Origin: Ophiocordyceps camponoti-saundersi (nom. inval.)
Lineage: Eukaryota > Ascomycota > Sordariomycetes > Hypocreales > Ophiocordycipitaceae
Assembly: GCA_003339415.1 (NCBI GenBank)
Contig: PDHQ01000017.1
Coordinates: 159,555-223,554 of the forward strand
DNA length: 64,000 bases
Direction of reading: 5' to 3'
A program made the translations under genes and the position numbers. This document shows positions 1 to 11,919 of this stretch, one piece after another; the stretch's first letter is position 1, and every line of letters begins with the position of its first letter. A model generated the notes under the pieces. That model had not been told where the DNA came from and ran no database searches. It saw nothing but the letters and a program-made list of their open reading frames with translations.

Positions 1-751
1 GTCGTCCTCTGCCACCCCCGCCCCCGCAGACAAGCGGGAGCAACGAGGACAAAGGCGAGGCCGCGGGGGGGGGGGGGGGGGGGGGAAGGGGGGGAGGTTG
101 ATGTGATTTTTTTCGTCGTGTTTTTTTTTTGTTGTTGATGCTTTTTCTCTCCCTCAGATGCGAAGCGAGGACGTACATATATCGTAGGTAACAGCAGTAT
201 CCTGTTTGGAGGCATGAGGGGAATCAAGGGGAAAAGGAGGACAAGGAGACAGTCTCGTCTATATCGTAAGGCAAAAGGAGAATGCCTCTCTTCAAAGGGG
301 AAGGGAAGGGGAGAAGGCAAAGGAAACACAGTCGGGGGGGAGGGAGTTACAATGTGAGTTGGCTTTTTGCTCGGGTTACTTGCTTGCTTTTTTTTCTCTT
401 TCACTTTCTCTTCTTGGTCTTTCGTCGAATGTCTCTATTTTGTTTTTGGTCGTCGTTTGTCGTTGTCGATTGTTGTTTGCTCATCTTGAACTCGTCCTTC
501 TGGCGGGACAGACGGGTGGGCGAATTTGACGAAGCGAGGCGTAGAGGAGAGAGTTAGAGAACGAGAGAAAGATATGATATGAGAGAGAGAGAGAGAGGAA
601 AGAGAAAGGGGGAAAGGAGGGAGGTGAGAGGGCTATATACAGCGGTCGGAGGCGGAGGGAGGGCGTCCGAGAAGAAGAGAGTGGAAAAGAGTAGAGTCGG
701 ATAGGGGGAAGAGGACAAGGAGAGGGGGTGAAAGAATCATCGTGGCCTGCC
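1..751. other. Intergenic, 3' flank of the SHE3-like gene
   Basis: No gene is supported here. The stretch holds a 21-nt poly-G run (65-85), a poly-T stretch near 121-130 and purine-rich DNA with GA runs (about 580-620). An open frame at 282-557 encodes a biased Phe/Arg/Ser-rich peptide with no recognisable motif and is not called. The first 60 bases are GC-rich and could be the edge of a neighbouring gene, but too little is visible to tell. Confidence 0.6.
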
Positions 752-2242
752 TTATTGAGCGTCGGCGACGTTCTCCTTCACATTGAGGGCCCATTTCAGC
801 TTGGCGAGGGCGCTTCTCGACTCGTCGAGGATCCTCTCCTGCTCCTCCTCTCTCGCCCGGGCTTCGTCACGAATGCCGCGCAGGTCGTCTTCCTGCGTCT
901 GCTTGTAGGCGTCAAAGAGGCGCGACATGTCGTCTCTCTCGCGTCGCAGCTGCCGGATGTTGCTGTCCTGCTGGTCGCACAAATCACGCAGCGTCTGAAT
1001 CTTGTCGTCATCCGAACGCCGCTCCTCGACAATGGTCGAAATCTCCCCACGGATACGCGCGACTGAGCGTTTGACCTCGTCGCCCTGGTCGCGCCAGTGC
1101 GACGAGATGGCGTTGTACCGGCCCTCCATCAGGGCGGCGTAACTGGTGGCCTCATCAATCTGGGCCGCCGAATCACCACGCACCTTTTCCAGCTCATTGC
1201 GCCAGTTCTTCTCCCGCTCCAGCGCCGCCGCCGCCTTCTTCTTCTCCACGTCGATGGCAGCCGTCAGCGTCTCGACCTGGCGCTCCTTGCGCGTCAGCAG
1301 TGTCTTCGTCACGCTGGCTTCGAGTAGGCGGCCTTCGTAGTCACTGATGATGCGTTCCATCTTGTCCTCCACCAGCCGAGCCGCCTGCTTGGCCTCGTCG
1401 GCCCGCAGCCGCTCGATTTGTATGTCGCGTTTCAGCGCGTCGTTATCGCTGACGAGCTTGTTGATGACGCGGCCCGTCTTGCCGAGACCGGCCTTGCCTA
1501 TCGTTGAGTCCCATTGGCCGCTGCTGTCTGGATCCAGGCCTTCCGGGGGCGGCGACGAAGTGACGTCGCGAACGTACGACGCAGGCGGCGGTTCCGAAGC
1601 GCGCACGGCCCGAGCGCCCCAGCGAACTGTGGGTGGAGATGTGACGTCCTCGCTTTTCAACCGAATCGGAGGCGGCGAGCGATCGGGTAACGGGGGTGAG
1701 GCGGCGGCGGCGGCGGCGGCGGCGGACATGGCTGAGGTGGTGCTCGCCGTACTGTTCACGCTGCTGGCGAGGGGGCTGTGACGGCTTTCCGGACTGGACT
1801 CGGAGTCGTCAATGCTGGGTACGCTTCGTATGGTGGAGGCCCTTCCCAGGGCGTGCATGCTGGAGGCAGCACCGGGGCTCAGCGTCTTCGAGCTCACGCG
1901 GAGACCGGAGATGTGGATGACGGGAGGCTTCGAATCTAGGAGAAGGGGGAAAAAGAGAGTGAGCACAATCAGTCAGTCAACTCATCTGCAAAGCGGAACG
2001 ATGAAAGGAATGAAAAAGTAAGACGGCGAGTGAGACGGTTGGAACGCCAACCTGGGGGACGACCATGCTTTTTCTCCTCTTGTCTCATTATCTGGGGGTG
2101 AATGGCGGCAGCCACTGAGGCTTCGGCCAGAGAGACATTTGCAGGGGGGGGAGGGGTGGGAGGAAGGGGGGGGGTTTAGAGCTTTACCGTAGGCGTCTTT
2201 CTGCTGGACGGACTGTCGCTTGACGAGACGGTTCCGAGGCAT
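752..2242 (-). CDS. she3: SHE3-family coiled-coil protein (SWI5-dependent HO expression protein 3 type)
   Basis: Two exons, 2242-2188 and 1935-752, joined across a GT-AG intron (1936-2187) give 412 aa. Exon 1 encodes MPRNRLVKRQSV and the join to DSKPPVIHISGL keeps frame. Residues about 20-150 are Ser/Pro/Ala-rich and probably disordered, with an Ala run encoded by a GGC/GCC repeat. A block containing KTGRVINKLVSDND then opens a long heptad-rich coiled coil that runs almost to the C-terminus. That block plus coiled coil is what I recognise from proteins annotated as SHE3 in filamentous fungi. In yeast, She3 is the adaptor joining the myosin Myo4 and She2 for mRNA transport. Role here is inferred, since only the family resemblance is visible. 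The promoter side carries two long GA repeats, so the 5' leader is probably CT-rich. Confidence 0.68.
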
Positions 2243-2316
2243 GACAGCGCGCAACCGAGGCGCTGAGTAAGGGAATCGACAAGAGTGAAAGAGAGACACG
2301 AAGTAGGATAGTAAGG

Positions 2317-2370
<54 letters not shown>

Positions 2371-2378
2371 GAGGGGGG

Positions 2379-2424
<46 letters not shown>

Positions 2425-3160
2425 GGTCTTGGGCGATGGGATAGCAGACTAGGGTGGAGCCTCATGCCGTGTGTTAGTCAGACACCCTGAGTTGCTACCG
2501 AAACCCGCCGTCGAGTACGGGGCCGGCAAGGAGAGCGGCAGAAGTCTGTGCGAGCGAGCCTGCAAACATCTCGGGGCAAACGGCACCCAGTGAACTAATT
2601 GCCGAGGTGCCTCTAAGCCGCCCTCCCCTCCATCACAGATGCGCCCTCAGCACGCATGTCTGATTGTCCCGTGACAGTGTGTATGTATGCTTGCAGGGCT
2701 TCATCCCTGAGAACGCCTTGGGAGGCTACCAAGTTTCGCTCCAAGCTGTGTGCGCATGCCAGCAGGGTCCCTGTCGAAATACCAAAGTACCTGTTATCTA
2801 GGCCTTCTCAGCTGCTAGCACCAGAGAGGTATCCTACACCTGACTAGTCCCCTCAAACCACCCCGGCCTCACGCGTACCTGTTACTAGCGTCTGGTAGTC
2901 GGCTGCAGATTTCCGGCTAGTAGCGTTTGACACGCACCCCCCGTCCAGACCTGCTGCTGGCCCAGCAACCAGCTTTGTCTGCCTCGCACGTGACGTCTCC
3001 CCTTTCAAGAGTCACGATGACTCAAGTGCTACCACCTAGGTATGTATCTACATACGAATGCCTCTTGACAAATCTACACTCCAGACGCTCGCCCTGTTTC
3101 ATCCTCTGCCTCGCGAGGCCCGTCTTCCAGTCGTCCAAACACTCGTTCATCCATCCATTT
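2243..3160. other. Intergenic between the SHE3-like gene and pta1
   Basis: Begins with the promoter and leader side of the SHE3-like gene, including two GA repeats. The rest is unique-looking sequence without a convincing frame. One ACCTAGGT palindrome lies at 3034-3041. From about 3100 it becomes the 3' flank of pta1. Confidence 0.55.
2318..2417. repeat. Two GA/CT dinucleotide tracts
   Basis: Nearly perfect GA repeats at about 2318-2365 and 2380-2417 are separated by a short G-rich spacer. On the minus strand they read as CT runs just upstream of the SHE3-like start codon (2242), as is common in fungal leaders and promoters. Confidence 0.9.
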
Positions 3161-5720
3161 TCACGTCGCTTCGGCCCCGGCCCGTTCGCCCTCGCCCTCA
3201 CCCTCGCCCTCGACTTGACCTTCTCCCACCCCCTCACCTTCACCCCCGCCTCCGGCTCCGATCCCGATCCCGGCCCCGCTTCCGCCCTCGTCTCCGCCCT
3301 CGCCTCCACCCTCGCTCACTCCCACACTTTGGTCCTTGGCCGGAGCCGTCTCCGTCACCGGTCCCAACTCCAGAAAAGCTGGTCTGTACTTGGAAAGATA
3401 CTTCGCCGCCATCGGCCGGGCTTCCTCGACTGCCCGCCGGTCCTCACCGTCAGCAAACGCCTTTGAGAGCAAAGGGGGGCATCGCCACGACTCACACTCG
3501 GTCCAAATGTCCTGTACCGTGTCAAGCGCTGCCTCCTTGATCGGCGGTCGCATCATAACCAGGTACAGCAGACTCGTCAGCGCCAGCTGCGTCACGCTGG
3601 GATCGCGGCACATCTTCTTGACCCGCGATAGCATCTCCCGGCTCAGCTCAGGAATCTCGCTCAGGAAGCGCGTCAAGACCTTGTCCTGTGGGTGCAGGTA
3701 CGGCAGAAAGCCCTCGAGCAACCGCATCGCGCACTTATCGTAGCGTTTCGGGTGATCGCCCGCCTCCCTCTCCAGCACCTTGTCGTTGTACCATTCCTCG
3801 CTGAGCCACGACACGGCCACGTCCATGTGCCTGCGGAAATCCTCCATAACGTAGCTGTAGAGCGCTTCCCGGATCTTGTCGCTCAGCCGCTCCGGTCCCG
3901 GCACGACTTCGTCTTCTTCGCCCTTGACCCACGCCGCCTCCAGGCCCGCCGACGATCGCGTGGCTAGCCGAGTCAAGATCGACATCCACGCGTCCCGGCC
4001 TCCGGAGCTAGCTGCGAGGCGACTGAACCCGGCCTTGGTCTTCTTGACCGCCGGCTCCTCCAGCGACTTCATCATGTCCATCACCCGTATTACCGTCCCC
4101 ATCCCCGCCCGGAGGGCCGTCTCAGCCGTCAGCTCTGTCGGTCGCGGGAGGCTGAATGAGGTCAACGCAAGGCTGCCGTGCGGACTCGGCGGATCAGGAG
4201 CCGCCAATGTCCCGTCCAGTTTGTTGAGTATTTGCTCCGTGTCCTCTTCCTGACCAAAGTCTGGTTCGTAGTCGTCGTCGTCGTCGTCTTCCATCACCAC
4301 ATCGTCCACTGTCGGCGTCGGTCTGTTGGCCAATTCCACGAGCCGTCCTCGCACGGCGTCAACGGCCTTGGCCAGCAGCTCCGCGTCAATCCCCGCCAGC
4401 GCTGTTACCGAGACCTTCGCCACCAAGCCGAGCGGCAGCTGGGAAATGTCAAATTTCTTCAGCTCATCGTTACTGATGAGGGTGAAGACGTCCCCCAGTG
4501 AATGCGGGCCCGGGCCCAACGGTCGGATGGGCACATGCAAGCCTGCCGTGCGCTGTCGCTTGGCTTCAAGCCCGTCCGCTTGCTGGTGCTGCTCCAGCGG
4601 CCGTTTCTTCACCGAATCATCAATGACCTCGGCCACGGCACGCATCGTTCTCTCAACGTGCTGATGTATTCGTGGTGCGATCGAGTTGAAGTTGTTAGTA
4701 TCTCTCCTGCTGAGGTGCATCAGCAGTAACCGGACTGTCTTCTCCATCGACTTGATCATGACGCGCATCTTGGCCGTCATCGGCGAGGTAGCAGCCTGTA
4801 ACGGGTTGAAGCTCAGGAGCGCACCGAGGATTCGCCCGGATGTTGCGGGGCGCGTTCGCACGAGAATGGAAAGGCAGTTCAGCGTGGCATCGATGATGAG
4901 GGCATCGCTGTCGAGAGTTGAGCAAAACGGCCCCTCCCCCGTGCCGCCGGTCAAGTCACCGCACTCACCTGCTGCCGCCTTGAAGGACCGCAAGCATGCG
5001 ATCTAATAGTCCGGTAGCCTCCGCTTCGAGGTTTCGTGCGTCGAGAGACTGATGGGTCGGAGGAACCTTGTCGAGAGACATGTCGAGAGCGCCGCCGTAC
5101 TACAGAGCAGCTATCAGCATGCCGTGCCAAGAACATGGAGCGGCCGGGCATGGCATGCCTTGGATTCAGAGGGGGCGGAAACCGACTGCGCCAAGATGAC
5201 GCGCTGGACAAACTTGATGCAGCAGATGTTTACGGACGGCACCGAGTTTTCCCAAAGCCGCAATATTCTTTGCTTGATGCTGACCATCCTCTCCCAGGTA
5301 TCGGTATCGTACCCGTTGTTGATGCTGCAGACAGACGAATCAGCGCGGCCAGACGAGGAAGAAGTGCGAGGAAGAGAATGCACACATCCAGCGTAGAGCG
5401 AGCGGATATATGCTCGCGGCAGCCTTTATAACACCTCGCAGCACGTGCGGGTCTTCTCTCTCGTTCTCAACCAGGGACTCGAGCGTGTTGAGCACGTAAA
5501 GCTGCATCGTCTCCTTCTCTCCATTGGGCAGCGCGGGCGTAGCGAATGCTTCCGCCAGGAACTCGGCGCCCCATTGCCGCAGCTCGATGGGAGCAGTAGG
5601 CCCGATGATGGGCAAGATGCCTCTTACGACATTCGGGTAGTACTTGACATCTCCAAGGACGAGCTTGCGTGCGTCGTCCAGCTGGCGTATCTGCTGCGGG
5701 ACAGAAAGCGTCGACGTCAT
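3161..5720 (-). CDS. pta1: Symplekin/Pta1, mRNA cleavage and polyadenylation factor subunit
   Basis: Predicted scaffold of the nuclear pre-mRNA 3'-end processing complex (CPF). Four exons, 5720-5386, 5324-5159, 5099-4969 and 4907-3161, give 792 aa. Introns are 61, 59 and 61 nt. Exon 1 (MTSTLSVPQQIRQLDDARKL) and the exon 2 block with YDTDTWERM, then IKFVQRVILAQ, match the N-terminal HEAT-repeat region of fungal Pta1. Exon 3 continues with LDKVPPTHQSLD and EAEATGLLDRML. The large exon 4 begins SSDALIIDATLNCLSILVRT and includes SPMTAKMRVMIKSMEKT. Intron 2 (5100-5158) starts with GC instead of GT; no GT in that area restores the conserved frame. The last 50 or so residues are a Gly/Glu low-complexity tail encoded by a degenerate CCCTCG-type repeat (about 3165-3320). 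Divergent from COA3. Confidence 0.9.
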
Positions 5721-6493
5721 GGTGTCGCCGCCGCGACGGGGAAAGGCAGGAGGCGATTGCTTTGACTTGGCGTGTCTACGGGTTGGCGGCCAGGTGACAG
5801 CATGAGAGAATAAGAGGCGAGCTGGTATGATGACGATGATGCGCGTAGAACCACTTGTGCGGGCCGCAGTCGCATGCTCTGCGCTGAGGGCGTCGATGAT
5901 ACGTCGGGCGTGAATATGGCGACTGTGTCTGTGGCTACTGCTTGGCGATGCTTTTGAGGCGGTGGCGACGTCGAATTTGGTCGCGTTTTACTCTGTCGCT
6001 GGCGAAGGAGAGGCAACCGACGAACGACAGCCGCGTCCTGAAAGATCACCTGTCTGGCCGAATAGGGTAGGTCGGTCAGCGGTGGTACGTTTTTACAGGT
6101 AGATATCAGTCAGCCACGTCGCCGGCAGGGTCCGTACTCGGAGCTTATAGGGATGTGGATAGAGGGAGATCAGGTGTTGAGATGCAGATACATGAGCTTG
6201 GCAGCATATTCTCGCTATCATCCAAGTCTGCCGTGGACAGGTTTTCCAGCCTCAAAAAAAAGGAAGAATAAAGGAAAAGGCTGAGAAAAAGGAAGACCTT
6301 GGGCTTTACGTAAGTGTAGCGTTTTCTTCTCGCTGCTTACATAAGTATGGCGTAGCTTCCAGAGTGAGTGCCAACCTAGTAGATTGCTATCCGTACATAC
6401 CTACCTAGGTATCTTCCTCTGAAGTTCACGAAACAAAAAGTCCCACCATCATCTAACCTCCTTCGCGTCGTCCATCACCATCTTCGACCAACC
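5721..6493. promoter_or_regulatory. Divergent promoter region, pta1 / COA3
   Basis: About 770 nt separate the two start codons. Minus-strand frame 5717-6049 is a Ser/Arg-rich shadow in the pta1 leader side. Motifs TATCCGTA (6388-6395) and ACCTAGGT (6403-6410) lie about 90 nt upstream of the COA3 start; their role is unknown. Confidence 0.5.
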
Positions 6494-6875
6494 ATGTACG
6501 AGTAAGCGCCTCCTCCCCTCGCTCCCCCACCCCTTTTTCCCCGTCTTGCCTCAGCCGGTATATGCTCATCGTTTACCTCTCTCACTCTCTCTCGTCTTTC
6601 AGCGCGCATTCCACCTACTACGATCGCCGGCTGAGACAAGGCCCAGCTCTCATCCGAGCCCGACGACCATATCTGTTCAGGAATTCTCTCACAGGCTTGG
6701 GACTGGTCCTTTTCATCACAGGCATCTGTAGGCTATAAATCCGTCTCGGCGCATTAACCATCATACTCATCCACTACCGCCAGACGCCTACACGCTCAAG
6801 GCCGTCGGCCAGGACGAGTTCTCTGATGTCAAGGTGCCCGATGCCCCTCAGTCGTCGACCAAAAAGAAGCTGTAG
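6494..6875 (+). CDS. coa3: Cytochrome c oxidase assembly factor 3 (COA3), mitochondrial
   Basis: Three exons, 6494-6501 (only 8 nt), 6603-6727 and 6784-6875, with GT-AG introns of 101 and 56 nt, give 74 aa. The joined protein opens MYDAHSTYYDRRLRQGPA. It carries the conserved block ALIRARRPYLFRNSLTGLGL, which runs into one hydrophobic segment (about residues 31-48), then YTLKAVGQDEFSDVKVPDAP and a lysine-ending tail. This order is diagnostic of COA3 (CCDC56), an inner-membrane protein that binds newly made Cox1 and regulates its translation and assembly into complex IV. Length fits the family. No single open frame covers the gene, so automatic callers may miss it. Downstream it converges with the Sds3-domain gene. 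Confidence 0.92.
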
Positions 6876-7425
6876 CTCGGCATGCTCGTGTACAGTTGTG
6901 GAGGGGCAGATTGCACGAGGCACGAGTGACTAAGACGCACTCTCGCGCTCATCATGTGGATTATGATTGGGTCCGACTTGCGGCTCTCGACAGACAAGAA
7001 GCTTCTTCCACGCCTCGTGTCAACCTAGGTGATACATCCGTGACACAGCAGCAGCTACCATTCTGCACGCTGTGAGTACAATGCCTTGCAGTTTATCCGC
7101 TGCAGCCCATTTGAACAGGAAGAAGTGAGGCACTCAGAGGTATAAGCCAAGCCAAGGAAGAGATATAAAAGAGACGCGCAAATGCCTGTGTTCTCGTTCG
7201 TCATGCATCATGTATCCGGCACAGCCCCCATTCGCCAGGAGGAACTTCATTCAGACCCTCCGCAGCATGTGATAGATCATGGACAAAGTAAAGGGGTTGT
7301 TCAACGAGAGAAGGAAAGAAAAGCATCACCAGCCGACTCCTATTTAGGGTATCACAGTATTCGAATCGCAGTCAGAAGTGCCGAGCCTTATGGTCTATTC
7401 ATCGACAGTCGGAAAGAGACGGCTC
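6876..7425. other. Intergenic, convergent 3' flanks
   Basis: Lies between the ends of COA3 and the Sds3-domain gene. Holds one ACCTAGGT palindrome (7023-7030). The plus-strand frame 7182-7613 is antisense to the Sds3 gene end and shows no motif. Nothing else seen. Confidence 0.5.
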
Positions 7426-9495
7426 CTAAGCCGCGGCCGCCTTTGACCCACGTGCCATATTTGGGATGCTGCTCACCCGCCTCATCTGATGGGCAGCCTG
7501 GCTCAGTATATTCCGAGCCATATCCGGCGAGTCTGTCATGCCGTTGGGCAAGGCCGGTGACCGATGGACCGGCGACGGGCCTTCCAAAGATGCCTTGGCC
7601 TCTGCCGGCGTAGGGGCGCTCACGGGTTGGGCCACCCGCCTCGGAGGACCGTCTGCCGGACCCGGCTGCTGCTGGTGCAGCTTGTGAGCAGAGTGATTGG
7701 GGTTGGCCCACGGCGTGTCCTTGAGAAACTGCTCTCCCGCAGGGCCAAGGCGGCTAAAGGTTGGCGTTTGGTATTCGTCTCGAGCGTGATGGTGGGCCGA
7801 CTGCCTACGACGGCCACGCCGGACGTGCTGGAGAGAGGGCTGTCAGAGTCAAGGCCACGCGCACGGAGATGCGGGTTCCCAGGAGTACCTCGATGGCATT
7901 CAGGTCCGCATCCACCTCCGCCGCCGATGCCCCCTTCAGCTCGGGACCGGCGGGGAAGCCGACGTGCTTTGCCAAGCCGGCGAGTGTCGAAACCTCTGTG
8001 TTGTACGCCACCGCGTTTCTCAATCTTTGGGCCGGCTCCTTGGGGAACAGCAAGCCGTAGTCCGACAAGCTATGCGTGCTTCTCCTGGCGCTCTGGACCT
8101 CGTACCACTGCTGGTTAAGTTTCTCCAGCGCCTGCTCTCTCTTCTCCCGCACCGTCTGGAAGAATTGGCTCCAAATCTGGGCCCGCTGCGCCACAGCTCG
8201 CCGTTCGTGCGCCCTCATCCGAAGCTCGTGCTCCGTATCGATCTCGTGAACTCTTTTGTTCAACCGATCGTCGATGCATTTCTTCATACTCAGATATTCA
8301 GGATGGGTGGGCTCGTCGGCGAGGAGAGATCGTTCCTCCTCCTCTAGCCGCTGCAGGCGATCCTTGTAAAGTCTGCGTTCCACACGTCAGCCCGTCTGCA
8401 GTATGAATGAAAAGCAGTCGACAAACCTCTCGCGAAAGATATTGAACATGTCCTCGATGTGTGTCCAGTCTCTGAAGGCGGCGTGCTTCCTCTCCACTGC
8501 GTCGACATCAGCCACGTTAAGCGATCGCGACCAAGGGCCGAGTACTTACTCTCCTCGATATTCTTGACAGCGGCGTCCATTTCCTCATCGACGCCTCCAT
8601 TCACTTCCTCCTCGGGATTTTCGGCCTCGTCTTCGACCGCGTGGTCGTCGCGCGTGTCGCTGTCGGCCTCGGCAATAGCGTCTTCAGGAGGCGGCGCCTT
8701 GCGCTTCGACGAACTGCGCGTCGACTTGGCCGCCCTAGTTTCACGTTCCGGCGCCTCATCTGCCGTATCTCTGTTGGAAGACTCGCTTGGCGGGTCCTCG
8801 ACGACGGTCCGCTGAGGGTTTTCCGATGCAATGGCTGCCTCGTTTTTGGGTATATCTTGCCCAGCAGTCGCCGTCGCCGCCGCCACCGAGCCTGTTCGCT
8901 TTCGAAGCGGTTCGTCAGATCCGGATTGATCGGCTTGTGGCGACCGTTTTCGCTTGCGCTCTTGCGAGTCCAGCGTGACTGGGTCATCGACGTTGGTGCC
9001 ATTCTTGTCGGTGTCTTTTGCGAGCGCGTCGCTTCCTGCAGCTTGGTTTGGCTCGGACAGCTCGTCTTCGCCAAGTAAGGGTGCGTCTTCACGATTATTG
9101 TCGTCGGCGTCGGCTGGGGTGGGCCTGCGCAGCTTGCCAGAGGAGGGGTCGAAGTTGCCGAGCTGGTCGACGAGAATGTCTCGCTGCCTCTGGCTCTTGG
9201 GCGTATCGTATAGTCTCTCCGTCTCGGCCTCAGTATCGTTAGGGTCCGAGTTCACGTCGGAAGCGGCATCGGAGAGTGCGCTTTCGGAATCCAAGGCATT
9301 GTTGGAGTGACTGCTGGGGCTCGACTTGGCAGCGCCATGGCCACGACGGTGAAGCTGCATGCGCTCCATTTCCTCGTCATTGGCATCGCCGTCGTCGACC
9401 TCGCTGAGAGGGCTAGAGGCGTTGCTATCCTCGAGAGTCCCTCCGCCAGGCCCGGACGACGCCTGGGCGCCGTGAGCGAGAGCGGCGGTCGCCAT
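7426..9495 (-). CDS. Sds3-like domain protein, Rpd3L histone deacetylase complex subunit (Dep1/Sds3 type)
   Basis: Four exons, 9495-8550, 8496-8427, 8372-7889 and 7827-7426, with introns of 53, 54 and 61 nt, give 633 aa. Residues 1-310 are acidic, Ser-rich and basic patches in turn (likely disordered, with a KRKRSP nuclear-signal-like stretch). The Sds3 domain runs about 316-500: EEMERKHAAFRDWTHIEDMF, RLYKDRLQRLEEEE, LADEPTHPEYLSMKKCIDDR, then QRAQIWSQFFQTVREKREQA and WYEVQSARRSTHSLSDYG. The C-terminal part contains GEQFLKDTPWANPNH and Pro/Ser-rich sequence. The family helps assemble the Sin3-Rpd3 corepressor in the nucleus. All three joins restore conserved blocks in frame. Whether it is the Dep1 or Sds3 orthologue cannot be settled by eye. 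Divergent from Nop12. Confidence 0.88.
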
Positions 9496-10154
9496 GGGCT
9501 CGCGCTGGACAAGGAAAAAAATTTGCAGGCTCGTGGTAAGTAATGCGAGGAGAGTCCAGAGGGTGAAGCCAGGCCTCAGTCCCCTCGCAAGTCCGTCGAG
9601 GTGAGGGCGGGTTGCTCTGGGGCACGCTGAATGGGGAGGTGGGGAGAAGATGGGCGAGGCGAGGGTGGAAAACAGGCGAGGAGGAGGCTTGAGAGAGAAA
9701 GAAAGAAGCAGGCAGAAAGAAGGAGAAGAGAATGGGAAAAGGGGTCAAGGCGGAAAGAGGGATATGACTGTGAGAGAGAGAGTGGGAGAGAGATAGGAGA
9801 GAGGAGAGGAGAGAGAGAGAGAGAGGAAATGGTGGGAGAGCGGTGGGTGGAGGGAGGAGGGCAAGGCACGGCTGCGCGCGCTGCTGCTGCTGCTGGTTCC
9901 TGCGGGCGCTTTTGGCAGCGGCTCACTGCGCCAGAGAGTGCCGTAGCCTCAGATAGGTGTGTACCTTCTACCTTGCCTATTCTGCCGCCGGTAGCCTCTG
10001 TAGCTTTCAAACAGGTGCCAAGCCGAGGGCGGACTGCATCATTGCGGGCGGGCGGTCAGCGGTGGCAGAACCGCGATAACGGATGCTCCTCTTCTCTGTA
10101 TTTTTTTTCTGTCCGATCCTCGGCCAATGATCATCTCCATCCGTCAGGAGCAAA
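9496..10154. promoter_or_regulatory. Divergent promoter region, Sds3-domain gene / Nop12
   Basis: 660 nt between start codons. GA-rich from about 9640 to 9840, with a short GCTGCT run near 9882-9894. The overlapping frames on both strands here are simple-sequence artefacts. Confidence 0.5.
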
Positions 10155-11919
10155 ATGCCAAAGAAGTGAGTCGAATCGCATTCCAAAAGCACATATCGCT
10201 TTGATTTCTCCTCTGACTCTGTGATACGATCTAGAAAGCCGATCTCGACACTGGGTGTAACTGCCAGCGCAATTGACCCTTCTCTCGATGCTCTCTTCGC
10301 ATCTAGTGTAGGTGTTGGCCTGCCAAATTCTCGCTTCCCTCTGTCTCTTGTTAGCTCGCGACTCGTTATGCTCATAATTCTCCACAGTTTGGGCCCGTGA
10401 AGCCACCGCCAAAACCCAGCCCTTCTTCGGCATTGCCGGTACATAATCTTACACCGTTACCCGGCTTGGATAACGGCAACGAGCTTTCGGACCCAGACTC
10501 GGGGCTTACAAGTGACGAAGAAGAACGAGCTTCAGCTTCCTCCAAAAGTGCTGGAAATGATGACGATGACGACATTCTGGGAAACTCTCAACCAGTGAGC
10601 GATGCGGCTGATGCCGTGAAACCTAGACAACCACGGAAACGCAAACGAAAAGATGTCAACGATGACCTCGAGGAAAAGTACTTTGCTAGTATAGCTGAGA
10701 AGAACGTTCCTGAGCCCCTCGGCAAGCGTCTTAAAGGCGAACAGACGAACGAAGATGGCGACGAGTCCGGAAACGATAACGAACAGCTACCCGTCCATGA
10801 ATCTTTGACTGAAAATTCCAAGTCTTCAGAGCTGGAAAAGGCAGACAAGACAGTCTTCATCGGGAACGTCTCCACGGAAGCCATCACCTCTGGGAAAGCC
10901 AAGAAGACACTTGTCAATCACTTGACGTCGGTCCTCAGCGGTGAAGATGACGGCATCCCCCAAAAGCTAGAGTCGATCCGCTTCAGGTCAGTTGCCTTCT
11001 CAACCGAGTCGTTACCCAAGAAGGCGGCCTACATCACGAAGTCGATAATGAACGCCACCACCAAATCTGCCAACGCCTATGCCGTCTTTTCTTCGCCGGC
11101 CGCCGCTCGAATGGCCGCATCGAAATTGAACGGTACCGAGGTTTTGGGCCGCCACATCAGAGTGGACAGTGTTGCGCACCCGAGCCCTACAGACCACCGG
11201 CGGTGCGTCTTTGTGGGAAACCTGGGATTCGTCGACGACGAGACGGTTGTCAATACCGACAGCGAGGGCAAAACAGTCGAGTCAAAGCGCACCAAGGTCC
11301 CCTCAGACTCAGAGGAGGGTCTCTGGAGGACGTTTGGCAAGCAAGGCAAGGTCGAGAATGTCCGCGTCGTACGAGACACCAAAACCAGAGTCGGGAAAGG
11401 CTTTGCCTACGTCCAATTCTACGTGAGCCCGTCTACATCCCCTCCCCTTCGATGCCCATGCCTTACAGATCACAGGACGCGAACGACGTCGAAGCCGCCC
11501 TGCTCCTCGACGGCAAGAAATTCCCACCCATGCTCCCCCGCCCGCTTCGAGTGACGCGGGCCAAGGACCCCCGCAAGACAGCCGCGGCGCTGAAGCGGAC
11601 CAAGGAAAAGGCCTTTTCCACCCCGGGCCGCGGATCAAGATCCGACGTCCCGAATCCGACCGCCACAGGCCGCGCCGCTAAGCTCCTCGGCCGGGCCGGC
11701 GCGGCGCTGCAGCGGCGGAACAAGGCTCAAGGCCCACTCGCTGGCAAGAAGTCACCCGAGCAGATCGTCTTCGAGGGCAAGCGGGCCTCTGCCAAAGACG
11801 GCCGGCCCAGTGACCTGAAACTAGGCAGGAAATCAAAGGGGAGAACGGCGAAGCCCAAGAATAGGAGTACAACCCGTGCAGCAGAATGGAGAAAAAAGGG
11901 CGCAGCCAAGTCTGGATGA
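10155..11919 (+). CDS. nop12: Nucleolar protein 12 (Nop12), RRM protein of 60S ribosome biogenesis
   Basis: Four exons, 10155-10165, 10235-10307, 10388-11422 and 11476-11919, with introns of 69, 80 and 53 nt, give 520 aa. It starts MPKKKPIST and continues into [11 protein letters not shown], the conserved N-terminal signature. An acidic and basic linker follows (PRKRKRKD and similar). RRM1 is about residues 182-285 (TVFIGNVS to GRHIRVD), with the long insertion typical of Nop12. RRM2 is about 300-400 ([13 protein letters not shown] to GKGFAYVQF, completed in exon 4 by [16 protein letters not shown] and LRVTRAKD). The C-terminus is a long Lys/Arg-rich tail. Yeast Nop12 acts in the nucleolus in 25S rRNA maturation. 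The first exon has only 11 coding nt, supported by phase and by the conserved continuation. Confidence 0.9.

Noticed and set aside
5717..6049. 110-aa minus-strand frame upstream of pta1
   Set aside because: Its end overlaps the pta1 start codon in another frame. It is Ser/Arg/Gln-biased and lies in the divergent promoter.
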